A DNA stretch of 64,000 nt from Pleurodeles waltl (taxonomy: Eukaryota; Chordata; Amphibia; Caudata; Salamandridae), in assembly GCF_031143425.1 (NCBI RefSeq), contig NC_090451.1, positions 355,454,339 through 355,518,338 on the forward strand. The letters run 5' to 3'. Shown in pieces: positions 35,334 through 46,314 of this stretch. The notes beneath the pieces are model-generated. The model saw only the letters and a program-made list of their open reading frames with translations. It was not told where the DNA came from and did no database searches. The translations under genes were made by a program, and so were the position numbers. Each line of letters begins with the position of its first letter. The stretch's first letter is position 1.

Positions 35334-38254
35334 GGGACCCTGCTAGTCAGGACCCCAGTGCTCATAAGTTTGTGGCCTATATGTATGTGTTCTCTGTGTG
35401 GTGCCTAACTGTCTCACTGAGGCTCTGCTAACCAGAACCTCAGTGGTTATGCTCTCTCATTTATTTCAAATTGTCACTAACAGGCTAGTGACCAATTTTA
35501 CCAATTTACATTGGCTTACTGGAACACCCTTATAATTCCCTAGTATATGGTACTGAGGTACCCAGGGTATTGGGGTTCCAGGAGATCCCTATGGGCTGCA
35601 GCATTTCTTTTGCCACCCATAGGGAGCTCTGACAATTCTTACACAGGCCTGCCACTGCAGCCTGAGTGAAATAACGTCCACGTTATTTCACAGCCATTTT
35701 ACACTGCACTTAAGTAGCTTATAAGTCACCTATATGTCTAACCTTTACCTGGTAAAGGTTAGGTGCAAAGTTACTTAGTGTGGGGGCACCCTGGCACTAG
35801 CCAAGGTGCCCCCACATTGTTCAGGGCCAATTCCCCAGACTTTGTGAGTGCGGGGACACCATTGCACGCGTGCACTACATATAGGTCACTACCTATATGT
35901 AGCTTCACAATGGTAACTCCGAATATGGCCATGTAACATGTCTATGATCATGGAATTGCCCCCTCTATGCCATCCTGGCATAGTTGGCACAATCCCATGA
36001 TCCCAGTGGTCTGTAGCACAGACCCTGGTACTGCCAAACTGCCCTTCCTGGGGTTTCACTGCAGCTGCTGCTGCTGCCAACCCCTGACAGGCAGCTGCCC
36101 TCCTGGGGTCCAGCCAGGCCTGGCCCAGGATGGCAGAACAAAGGACTTCCTCTGAGAGAGGGTGTTACACCCTCTCCCTTTGGAAAATGGTGTGAAGGCA
36201 GGGGAGGAGTAGCCTCCCCCAGCCTCTGGAAAGGCTTTCTTGGGCACAGATGTGCCCAATTCTGCATAAGCCAGTCTACACCGGTTCAGGGGACCCCTTA
36301 GCCCTGCTCTGGCGCGAAACTGGACAAAGGAAAGGGGAGTGACCACTCCCCTGACCTGCACCTCCCCTGGGAGGTGTCCAGAGCTCCTCCAGTGTGCTCC
36401 AGACCTCTGCCATCTTGGAAACAGAGGTGCTGCTGGCACACTGGACTGCTCTGAGTGGCCAGTGCCACCAGGTGACGTCGGAGACTCCTTGTGATAGGCT
36501 CCTTCAGGTGTTGCTAGCCTATCCTCTCTCCTAAGTAGCCAAACCCTCTTTTCTGGCTATTTAGGGTCTCTGTCTCTGGGGAAATTTTAGATAACGAATG
36601 CAAGAGCTCAGCCGAGTTCCTCTGCATCTCTCTCTTCACCTTCTGCCAAGGAATCGACTGCTGACCGCGCTGGAAGCCTGCAAACCTGCAACATAGTAGC
36701 AAAGACGACTACTGCAACTCTGTAACGCTGATCCTGCCGCCTTCTCGACTGTTTTCCTGGTGGTGCATGCTGTGGGGGTAGTCTGCCTCCTCTCTGCACT
36801 AGAAGCTCAGAAGAAATCTCCCGTGGGTCGACGGAATCTTCCCCCTGCAACCGCAGGCACCAAAAAGCTGCATTACCGGTCCCTTGGGTCTCCTCTCAGC
36901 ACGACGAGCGAGGTCCCTCGAATCCAGCAACTCTGTCCAAGTGGCCCCCACAGTCCAGTGACTCTTCAGTCCAAGTTTGGTGGAGGTAAGTCCTTGCCTC
37001 ACCTCGCTAGACTGCATTGCTGGGAACCGCGACTTTTGCAGCTACTCCAGCCTCCGTGCACTTCCGGCGGAAATCCTTTGTGCACAGTCCAGCCTGGGTC
37101 CACGGCACTCTAACCTGCATTGCACGACCTCCTAAGTTGTTCTCCGGCGACGTGGGACTTCTTTGTGCGACTTCGGGTGAGCACCGTTTCACGCATCCTC
37201 GTAGTGCCTGTTTCTGGCACTTCTCCGGGTGCAACCTGCTGCTGAGAGGGCTCCTGGTCTTGCTCGACGTCTCCTCTCTCTCCTGGTCCAATTTGCGACC
37301 TCCTGGTCCCTCCTGGGCCACAGCAGCATCCAAAAACGCTAACCGCACGATTTGCAGCTAGCAAGGCTTGTTGGCGTTCTTTCGGCAGGAAAACACTTCT
37401 GCACGACTCTACAAAGCGAGAGGGATCCGTCCTCCAAAGGGGAAGTCTCTAGCCCTTTGCGTTCCTGCAGAAACCGCAGCTTCTTCTGTCCAGTAGAAGC
37501 TTCTTTGCACCCGCAGCTGGCATTTCCTGGGCATCTGCCCATCTCCGACTTGCTTGTGACTTTTGGACTTGGTCCCCTTGTTCCACAGGTACCCCAGATT
37601 GGAAATCCAGCGTTGTTGCATTGTGGGTTTGTGTCTTTCCTGCATTATTCCTCTAACACAACTTCTTTATCCTTAGGGGAACTTTAGTGCACTTTGCACT
37701 CACTTTTCAGGGTCTTGGGGAGGGTTATTTTTCTAACTCTCACTATTTTCTAATAGTCCCAGCGACCCTCTACAAGGTCGCATAGGTTTGGGGTCCATTC
37801 GTGGTTCGCATTCTACTTTTGGAGTATATGGTTTGTGTTGCCCCTATCCCTATGTTTCCCCATTGCATCCTATTGTAACTATACATTGTTTGCACTGTTT
37901 TCTAAGACTATACTGCATATTTTTGCTATTGTGTATATATATCTTGTGTATATTTCCTATCCTCTCACTGAGGGTACACTCTAAGATACTTTGGCATATT
38001 GTCATAAAAATAAAGTACCTTTATTTTTAGTATAACTGTGTATTGTGTTTTCTTATGATATTGTGCATATGACACTAAGTGGTACTGTAGTAGCTTCACA
38101 CGTCTACTAGTTTAGCCTAAGCTGCTCTGCTAAGCTACCATTATCTATCAGCCTAAGCTGCTAGACACCATATACACTAATAAGGGATAACTGGGCCTGG
38201 TGCAAGGTGCAAGTACCCCTTGGTACTCACTACAAGCCAGTCCAGCCTCCTACA
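35334..38254 (+). repeat. Outer element 5' LTR, second piece
   Basis: Starts with the duplicated GGGAC and continues CCTGCTAGTCAGGACC exactly as the 3' LTR does at 41390-41410. It ends CCTCCTACA at 38254. It is collinear with the 3' LTR throughout. Confidence 0.95.
38009..38014 (+). promoter_or_regulatory. Polyadenylation signal in outer 5' LTR
   Basis: AATAAA inside the palindromic AAAATAAAGTACCTTTATTTT, about 240 bases before the LTR end. It is also present at 44065-44070, and on the opposite strand in the minus-strand LTR copies near 52480 and 56395. Confidence 0.6.
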
Positions 38255-38274
38255 TTGGTTGTGCAGTGGTGGGA
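38255..38274 (+). promoter_or_regulatory. Primer binding site of outer element
   Basis: T then TGGTTGTGCAGTGGTGGG immediately after the LTR end CCTACA. It has the same layout as the inner element PBS. The tRNA was not identified. Confidence 0.7.
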
Positions 38275-39325
38275 TAAGTGCTTTGAGACTACTTACCACT
38301 CTTGTCATTGTACTTTTCATAAGAGAAAAATATACAAAACAAGGTCAGTGTATATACACATAGCCAAAAAGTTTTGCATTTCCTCTTTTCACTCTTTTCT
38401 AAGTGCTGAAAAGTACTTCTAAACTTTCTAAAAAGTTCTAAAAAGTTTTAAAAGTTTTTTTTTCTCTGTCTTTCTAAAAGCTCTGACAAACTTTTTTCTC
38501 TTTTTCTATCACTTTAACTCTCTCTAAAAAATGTCTGGCACAGGCCAAAATGTTGATCTGTCCAAACTTGCATATAATCACCTTAGTTGGAAAGGAGCAA
38601 GGAGTCTCTGCATAGAGAGAGGTTTGAGTGTAGGGAAGAATCCTTCCTTGGAATTGTTAATTAACATGCTTAGAGAACAAGATAAGGCTATAAGTGCCTC
38701 ATCTGTTGAAAAAGTAGCTAATGGTTCCCAATCTGATCCAGGGACTCCCCCAGGAAAAGATTTAGGAAAGAAAGTTCCTAGCCTGCCCATTACTAGACAG
38801 TCTAGCATAGTTGGTACTGAGGTGGAGTCACATCATCCAGATGCTGTGCTCTCACATTACACTGTCAGCCAAGCTGTTAGGGTGGCTTCTGTAAGGGACA
38901 GGTCTCCTTCTGTTCATTCCCATCATACCTCTGTATCTAGGAATGTCCCTCCCACCAACCCTGATGACAGATTGTTAGACAGGGAACTCAATAAGTTGAG
39001 GGTGGAACAAACCAGACTGAAGCTTAAAAAGCAACAGCTGGATTTGGATAGACAGTCTTTAGAAAAAGAGAGGGAAAGACAGAAGTTGGGTTTAGATACC
39101 CATGGTGGCAGCAGCAGTATTCCCCATAGTCATCCTGCAAAAGAGCATGATTCCAGGAATCTGCACAAGATAGTTCCCCCTTATAAGGAGGGGGATGACA
39201 TTAACAAGTGGTTTGCTGCACTTGAGAGGGCCTGTGTTGTACAGGATGTCCCTCAAAGGCAGTGGGCTGCTATCCTATGGCTATCATTTAGTGGAAAAGG
39301 TAGGGATAGGCTCCTTACTGTGAAA

Positions 39326-39328
39326 TAA
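39326..39328 (+). other. In-frame TAA in outer gag
   Basis: Falls within the conserved Gag core, after GRDRLLTVK. The inner element reads through at the matching place (DRLLTLSGKDAE). The frame is otherwise open on both sides, so this is a single-base loss in this copy. Confidence 0.85.
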
Positions 39329-40762
39329 AGTGATGCCAATAATTTTACAGTTCTTAAGAATGCACTCCTGGATGGTTATGGCTTAACCACTGAACAGTAC
39401 AGGATAAAGTTCAGAGAGACCAAAAAGGAGTCTTCACAAGACTGGGTTGATTTCATTGACCATTCAGTGAAGGCCTTGGAGGGGTGGTTACATGGCAGTA
39501 AAGTTACTGATTATGACAGCCTGTATAACTTGATCCTGAGAGAGCATATTCTTAATAATTGTGTGTCTGATTTGTTGCACCAGTACTTGGTGGACTCTGA
39601 TCTGACCTCTCCCCAAGAATTGGGAAAGAAGGCAGACAAATGGGTCAGAACAAGGGTGAACAGAAAAGTTCATACAGGGGGTGACAAAGATGGCAATAAG
39701 AAGAAAGATGGTGAAAAATCTCAAGATAAGCATGGGGATAAGGGTAAAACCAAAGATCCCACTTCAAATCTTAAACACTCTTCAGAGGGTGGGGATAAAA
39801 CTAATTCTTCCTCTTCTTCTCAACCTGCACACATTAAAAAGCCTTGGTGCTTTGTGTGTAAAAACAGAGGCCATAGGCCAGGGGATAAGTCCTGTCCAGG
39901 TAAACCCCCTGAGCCTACCACCACTAATACATCAAGCTCTAGTGCCCCTAGCAGTAGTGGTACTAGTGGTGGGACTGCTGGTAACAGTCAAGCAAAGGGT
40001 GTAGTTGGGTTCACTTATGGGTCCATCATAGAAACTGGGGTAGTCAGTCCCAAGACAGTTTCTGTCACACCTAGTGGCAGTAGCCTTGCCACACTGGCTG
40101 CTTGTCCCCTTACAATGGATAAGTACAGGCAGACAGTTTCAATAAATGGTGTTGAGGCCTTGGCCTACAGGGACACAGGTGCCAGTATCACTTTGGTGAC
40201 TGAAAACCTAGTGGCTCCTGAACAACACATCATTGGACAACAGTATAAAATTATTGATGTCCATAACTCCACTAAGTTTCTTCCCTTAGCTATAATTCAG
40301 TTTAGTTGGGGTGGAGTTACTGGTCCTAAGCAGGTGGTGGTATCACCTAGGTTACCTGTAGACTCTCTCTTAGGTAATGACCTAGAGGCCTCAGGTTGGG
40401 CTGATGTAGAGTTTTATGCCCATGCAGCCATGCTGGGCATCCCAGAGGAATTGTTCCCTCTCATTTCTACTGAAATGAAAAAGCAAAGGAGAGAAGGCCT
40501 GAAAACTCAGGATCCCTCTCCATCAACAGGTAAAAAGGGTATCACAGTATCCCCTAACCACCCTGCCATTCAGGATACCATTCCTGTGGTGGGAGAAACC
40601 TCTCCTGGGGTGGCACCTGTTCCAAGGGAATCATCAGCTGGCAAAGCTGGACTCCCTGAGGTAGAAGTACCTCTCTGTGGGATAACTAACATTGGTGACA
40701 AAAAGAGCACCATTTTAGTTAACATGAAGCATCCCTCCAACCCTCCCAGAGAAACTTTAGTG

Positions 40763-40960
40763 CAGAAACCCTGCACTGCCTCACAACACTTAGGACAGCA
40801 TCCCTGCCCTAGTGTGGAGCTCCTAGGACAGCATCCCTGCACTGCTCTAACTCAAGAGAAACAGCATCCCTGTTCTCTCTTCCAGCCATATGGACAAAGT
40901 TTTTGCCCAGCCATGGCTTTTCTGAGACAGCATCCCTGTCTGGCATTTCCATCACTACAA
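40763..40960 (+). repeat. Six exact 33-bp coding repeats (11-residue Q-x-x-C units)
   Basis: Units begin at 40763, 40796, 40829, 40862, 40895 and 40928, always 33 bases apart and in frame. They read QKPC, QHPC, QHPC, QHPC, QSFC and QHPC, each followed by seven variable residues. The nucleotide core is CAGCATCCCTG. The Cys and Pro positions are kept while the seven-residue spacers diverge. Confidence 0.95.
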
Positions 40961-41199
40961 ATAGGTTCAGTGGACAATTCCCACTGCTCTAAACTAAAAC
41001 TTACTAATAGAAACTCTGAAAATACATCTTCACATTGTTGCTTAGCTAAAAAACTTCAAACAGGGTGGTTTACATCCCCACAGGGAAGTAACCATATAGT
41101 GGATGATAAAGGGAGTAACCAGTCTATTACAGAGCTACTCTCTACTTATCACCACTTAGACAATAAAGTCTCAACTGGCCAAGGTTAGCCTTATTGTCC

Positions 41200-41228
41200 T
41201 TCGTTTGGGGGGGGGGGGGGGGGGGTTG
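41200..41228 (+). promoter_or_regulatory. Polypurine tract of outer element (G19)
   Basis: TTCGTTT then 19 Gs (41207-41225) then TTG, directly before the 3' LTR. It has the same frame of bases as the inner element PPT, which has nine Gs. Confidence 0.85.
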
Positions 41229-44200
41229 TGTGAGAAAGTAGCCTCTTTCTAGCCTTGTTACCCCCACTTTGGGCCTGTTTGTGAGTGTATGTCAGGGTGT
41301 TTTCACTGTATCACTGGTATCCTGCTTGCCAGGACCCAGTGCTCATAGTGAAAACCCTATGTTTTCAGTATGTTTGTTATGTGTCACTGGGACCCTGCTA
41401 GTCAGGACCCCAGTGCTCATAAGTTTGTGGCCTATATGTATGTGTTCCCTGTGTGGTGCCTAACTGTCTCACTGAGGCTCTGCTAACCAGAACCTCAGTG
41501 GTTATGCTCTCTCATTTCTTTCAAATTGTCACTAACAGGCTAGTGACCAATTTTACCAATTTACATTGGCTTACTGGAACACCCTTATAATTCCCTAGTA
41601 TATGGTACTGAGGTACCCAGGGTATTGGGGTTCCAGGAGATCCCTATGGGCTGCAGCATTTCTTTTGCCACCCATAGGGAGCTCTGACAATTCTTACACA
41701 GGCCTGCCACTGCAGCCTGAGTGAAATAACGTCCACGTTATTTCACAGCCATTTTACACTGCAGTTAAGTAACTTATAAGTCACCTATATGTCTAACCTT
41801 TACCTGGTAAAGGTTAGGTGCAAAGTTACTTAGTGTGAGGGCACCCTGGCACTAGCCAAGGTGCCCCCACATTGTTCAGGGCCAATTCCCCGGACTTTGT
41901 GAGTGCGGGGACACCATTACACGCGTGCACTACATATAGGTCACTACCTATATGTAGCTTCACAATGGTAACTCCGAATATGGCCATGTAACATGTCTAT
42001 GATCATGGAATTGCCCCCTCTATGCCATCCTGGCATAGTTGGCACAATCCCATGATCCCAGTGGTCTGTAGCACAGACCCTGGTACTGCCAAACTGCCCT
42101 TCCTGGGGTTTCACTGCAGCTGCTGCTGCTGCCAACCCCTCAGACAGGCAGCTGCCCTCCTGGGGTCCAGCCAGGCCTGGCCCATGATGGCAGAACAAAG
42201 GACTTCCTCTGAGAGAGGGTGTTACACCCTCTCCCTTTGGAAAATGGTGTGAAGGCAGGGGAGGAGTAGCCTCCCCCAGCCTCTGGAAATGCTTTCTTGG
42301 GCACAGATGTGCCCAATTTTGCATAAGCCAGTCTACACCGGTTCAGGGGACCCCTTAGCCCTGCTCTGGCGCGAAACTGGACAAAGGAAAGGGGAGTGAC
42401 CACTCCCCTGACCTGCACCTCCCCTGGGTGGTGTCCAGAGCTCCTCCAGTGTGCTCCAGACCTCTGCCATCTTGGAAACAGAGGTGCTGCTGGCACACTG
42501 GACTGCTCTGAGTGGCCAGTGCCACCAGGTGACGTCAGAGACTCCTTGTGATAGGCTCCTTCAGGTGTTGCTAGCCTATCCTCTCTCCTAAGTAGCCAAA
42601 CCCTCTTTTCTGGCTATTTAGGGTCTCTGTCTCTGGGGAAATTTTAGATAACGAATGCAAGAGCTCAGCCGAGTTCCTCTGCATCTTTCTCTTCACCTTC
42701 TGCCAAGGAATCGACTGCTGACCGCGCTGGAAGCCTGCAAACCTGCAACATAGTAGCAAAGACGACTACTGCAACTCTGTAACGCTGATCCTGCCGCCTT
42801 CTCGACTGTTTTCCTGGTGGTGCATGCTGTGGGGGTAGTCTGCCTCCTCTCTGCACTAGAAGCTCCGAAGAAATCTCCCGTGGGTCGACGGAATCTTCCC
42901 CCTGCAACCGCAGGCACCAAAAAGCTGCATTACCGGTCCCTTGGGTCTCCTCTCAGCACGACGAGCGAGGTCCCTCGAATCCAGCAACTCTGTCCAAGTG
43001 GCCCCCACAGTCCAGTGACTCTTCAGTCCAAGTTTGGTGGAGGTAAGTCCTTGCCTCACCTCGCTAGACTGCATTGCTGGGAACCGCAACTTTTGCAGCT
43101 ACTCCGGCCTCCGTGCACTTCCGGCGGAAATCCTTTGTGCACAGTCCAGCCTGGGTCCACGGCACTCTAACCTGCATTGCACGACCTCCTAAGTTGTTCT
43201 CCGGCGACGTGGGACTTCTTTGTGCGACTTCGGGTGAGCACGTTTCACGCATCCTCGTAGTGCCTGTTTCTGGCACTTCTCCGGGTGCTACCTGCTGCTG
43301 AGAGGGCTCCTTGTCTTACTCGACGTCCCCTCTCTCTCCTGGTCCAATTTGCGACCTCCTGGTCCCTCCTGGGCCACAGCAGCGTCCAAAAACGCTAACC
43401 GCACGATTTGCAGCTAGCAAGGCTTGTTGGCGTTCTTTCGGCGGGAAAACACTTCTGCATGACTCTACAAGGCGAGAGGGATCCGTCCTCCAAAGGGGAA
43501 GTCTCTAGCCCTTTGCGTTCCTGCAGAAACCGCAGCTTCTTCAGTCCAGTAGAAGCTTCTTTGCACCCGCAGCTGGCATTTCCTGGGCATCTGCCCATCT
43601 CCGACTTGCTTGTGACTTTTGGACTTGGTCCCCTTGTTCCACAGCTACCCCAGATTGGAAATCCAGCGTTGCTGCATTGTGGGTTTGTGTCTTTCCTGCA
43701 TTATTCCTCCAACACGACTTCTTTATCCTTAGGGGAACTTTAGTGCACTTTGCACTCACTTTTCAGGGTCTTGGGGAGGGTTATTTTTCTAACTCTCACT
43801 ATTTTCTAATAGTCCCAGCGACCCTCTACATGGTCACATAGGTTTGGGGTCCATTCGTGGTTCGCATTCCACTTTTGGAGTATATGGTTTGTGTTGCCCC
43901 TATCCCTATGTTTCCCCATTGCATCCTATTGTAACTATACATTGTTTGCACTGTTTTCTAAGACTATACTGCATATTTTTGCTATTGTGTATATATATCT
44001 TGTGTATATTTCCTATCCTCTCACTGAGGGTACACTCTAAGATACTTTGGCATATTGTCATAAAAATAAAGTACCTTTATTTTTAGTATAACTGTGTATT
44101 GTGTTTTCTTATGATATTGTGCATATGACACTAAGTGGTACTGTAGTAGCTTCACACATCTCCTAGTTCAGCCTAAGCTGCTCTGCTAAGCTACCATTAT

Positions 44201-44310
44201 CTATCAGCCTAAGCTGCTAGACACCCTATACACTAATAAGGGATAACAGGGCCTGGTGCAAGGTGAAAGTACCCCTTGGTACTCACTACAAGCCAGTCCA
44301 GCCTCCTACA
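41229..44310 (+). repeat. Outer element 3' LTR (3082 bp), uninterrupted
   Basis: TGTGAGAAAG to CCTCCTACA, followed by GTATC. It serves as the intact reference for the 5' LTR and keeps the empty site for the inner element at TGTGTCACTGGGACCCTGCT (41381-41400). Confidence 0.95.
44065..44070 (+). promoter_or_regulatory. Polyadenylation signal in outer 3' LTR
   Basis: AATAAA in the same context as 38009-38014; the likely transcript end signal of the element. Confidence 0.6.
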
Positions 44311-44315
44311 GTATC

Positions 44316-44812
44316 CCTCTTCCTCATGCAATAGAAAAGGAGCAGTTAACATTACAAATAGATTTGGGCACTTCACAGTGGATATCAGTATATAATCCAA
44401 GGTTTAACCTGCTCAAAAGTATAGCCCTTAAAATTTCAATTAGTTACTTTCACATGATCTCCCTTTGAGGTTGACTTGAGAAACATTTCACAAAGCACAG
44501 TAACAGGCCCTACTATGGTTGAAGGCACAGGCAGAGCCAAAGAGGCACACCTCTTACCCTTAACTTCTGGTGAAAGGATGACATTTGAAGGTGATGTGGT
44601 AGGAATGATGTAGTCTCTTATTGATGCTTTTATGCTACATGGCCTTAGATCTGAAGCCTACCCCATTGTAGAAGCCCCTCTTACTATGGGCACTGCTGCT
44701 CCTTTCTGGGCATGTTGGTCACCACCTTGATTAACTCCATAATCTTGGTTTCTCTGGGATTATTAAGAATTTTACAAGGCCGTCTTCTCAACCAGCTATT
44801 GTAACAAAGTTT
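44316..44812. other. Pre-insertion sequence right of the outer element
   Basis: Continuation of 24559-24719. An open stretch near 44560-44730 has no recognised domain. Nothing else supported. Confidence 0.5.
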
Positions 44813-45336
44813 CAGTTCTATTAAGGACACTGAGGCGAGGGTTATGCTTTACTTTGGTCACTTTATTCTTTACAGCAGCCATTTCAAACAACACAATATC
44901 TACATTTCCCATGAACAAGAGGGAAAAATGTTGCTCAGTTCAGCCAATTAGCCACCAGGAAATCCCTTCATAATCCTATGTAGACTCTCCTGCCTCCTCA
45001 GTCTTCCTGCGACAAAAGCTGGAAATGATCTAGTTCAATCTTGTTTAGATGACTCTGCCTCTATAAAGGATCCAAGTTTGCTAATGTAAATACCTCAATT
45101 AAACAACATCAGTAGAGGAAGTAATTCTCACAAGATGCACAATAGCTCAACCATCAATGTTTACGCATTACAAAGAACAAACTGCAGGCCACTGAAGGTA
45201 AAATAGTCAAACACCCACGTGGAACGTCCTGACTTTGTTGGTGGGATAGATGATGAGAAAACACTTAGTGGGCTAATCCTCGCCTCCATGTCCTAAATAG
45301 AAATTAAACATTCTGTTACGATAGCTAGGAAACTTG

Positions 45337-45840
45337 TCATTTTATGTCAGGACCAGAGGCGAGGATTATGCTACCTAAAAGCTTGTCAACCACCAGTGCT
45401 GTGCTTAAGGAAGCTGGTTTGAAATAGAATCTCTTAAAAGTGGAGTCTGAAGACCAGTCTGCGGCGTTAAGGATATCATCTAGTCGAGCCCCAAGGGCGA
45501 ATGCCTTTAAGGTCATGACCCCTCTAGCGGAAAGTGCTCCGTAGGCTTTGGTGTTCATGTTGCATGGCCTATCTTACCCACTAGCAATCACAGGAGATGA
45601 CACTACCTTATGCGGCCTCTGGAAGGTGATAAATAACTGTTGGTCACCAGGCAGTCAGACGTTCTCAGTCAGAGCTTCATATGCTTTAATCCAGCAGACC
45701 ACACAACTTGGGAGAATCTGCTCAGGCAGGGTATGAAACAACGTGCAAGTTACACGTGGTGTCTCAGGATATGTGGAAGGTGACAGTGTTTAAAGAAAGG
45801 TCTGGGATCCGTCATCATACTATAAGTTGAAAAGGTGCTC
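45337..45840 (-). pseudogene. DIRS tyrosine recombinase, C-terminal part, box His changed
   Basis: The minus-strand frame 45558-45337 reads ...GALSARGVMTLKAFALG, DDILNAADWSSDSTFKRFYFKP and so on. This is the C-terminal end of a DIRS recombinase, with the W-x-x-x-x-T-F-x-x-F-Y-x-K box holding the nucleophilic Tyr. The H-x-x-R box reads L-S-A-R here (CTT where CAT is expected), so one catalytic residue is lost. Upstream parts to 45840 are broken by frameshifts. It is a different DIRS subfamily from the one at 16940-22285. Confidence 0.7.
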
Positions 45841-45847
45841 TCCAGAA

Positions 45848-46314
45848 CTAGAATGTGATTGTTCCCAAAGACATCATGAAGGTGACCTGGAAAAAGGGGT
45901 AGACGGATTGGAAAAATCCCAAGAAAGTTCCATCAGAACCAGAAAACAAACTTGAGTCCTTCAGATCAGGTTCACCACCAGCAGGTCCGCCTGTTTTTGA
46001 GCATGGACTGCGAGCCTCATGATCATGGAAAAGGGACTCAGAGGCATATCCTATATCCGCTTGTCCACTCCTGCAGAAAGGCATCAGTTGCCACTGCATT
46101 AGGGTCCAGACTCTAAATTAAGTACCTGGGAAGAAGAAGACCCAGACAAAAGGCTAAAAGATTCACAGTGATTGGCCCCGACGGTTTGCTATGGCCTGAA
46201 ACACTGTCAGATCCAGTTTCCAAAGACTCCCATCTCACATGTAACGCAACTACAAGTCCCCCAGTTGATTGGCTGTGCCCAGAAGATGCTCAGCCATTAC
46301 AGAGGTGTGGTTCT
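45848..46314 (-). pseudogene. DIRS region between RNase H and recombinase
   Basis: Minus-strand pieces include LMPFCRSGQADIGYASESLF, resembling the W-G-x-x-x-I-D-x-F-A-S segment that follows RNase H in DIRS polymerases, with a frameshift inside it. The right edge is the GTTCT duplication of the solo LTR. Confidence 0.5.

Larger units (their letters stand above)
24880..35338 (-). mobile_element. Inner LTR retrotransposon: Gmr1-like Ty3/Gypsy element, TSD GGGAC
   Basis: The element is 24885-35333 (10,449 bp), flanked by GGGAC at 24880-24884 and 35334-35338, and reads on the minus strand. 5' LTR 32647-35333, internal region 27568-32646, 3' LTR 24885-27567; the LTRs run TGTAAGGAAATGCC to AACTTCCTACA in element orientation. 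Domain order is gag, zinc knuckle, aspartic protease, integrase, reverse transcriptase, RNase H. Integrase before RT, with RT of Ty3/Gypsy type, defines the Gmr1 group described in deuterostomes by Goodwin and Poulter. The LTRs differ at only about 13 places by eye, so insertion is recent. One in-frame stop interrupts integrase. Confidence 0.95.
38531..41188 (+). pseudogene. gag: Gag-protease ORF of outer element with a novel Q-x-x-C repeat tail
   Basis: 886 codons from ATG 38531 to TAG 41186-41188, interrupted once by an in-frame TAA at 39326-39328. Features in order: an N-terminal region similar in plan to the inner Gag; a charged helical stretch (DRQSLEKERERQKLG, about residues 175-190); the Gag core (YKEGDDINKWFAALERACV and GKGRDRLLTV); after the stop the core continues in the same frame; a lysine-rich linker; a zinc-knuckle-like C-FV-C-KNRGHRPGDKS-C near residue 440; a Ser/Thr/Gly-rich linker; the protease site YRDTGASITLVTE near 550 with LLGNDLE later; then an unrecognised tail of about 240 residues containing six 11-residue repeats. 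No integrase, RT or RNase H follows. Composition and Gag motifs mark it as kin to the inner Gmr1-like element. Confidence 0.9.
24715..44315 (+). mobile_element. Outer LTR retrotransposon: non-autonomous gag-PR element with 3.08-kb LTRs, TSD GTATC
   Basis: The element is 24720-44310, flanked by GTATC at 24715-24719 and 44311-44315. Without the inner insertion (10,449 bp plus a 5-bp duplication) it is about 9.14 kb: a 5' LTR of about 3081 bp (24720-24884 joined to 35339-38254), an internal region of 2974 bp (38255-41228) and a 3' LTR of 3082 bp (41229-44310). The internal region has a PBS-like start (TGGTTGTGCAGTGG), one gag-protease frame and a polypurine tract. Integrase, RT and RNase H are absent rather than decayed: the protease-containing frame runs on through a novel tail and stops 40 bases before the 3' LTR. 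By eye the two LTRs differ at about 40 places. It must have depended on enzymes from another element. Confidence 0.92.

Noticed and set aside
24559..44812. Reading 24559-24719 plus 44316-44812 as the interior of a full retroelement headed by the old LTR at 22290-24558
   Set aside because: The sequence after the LTR does not start with a clear PBS and no Gag or Pol motif is readable on the right side; left as unassigned flank.
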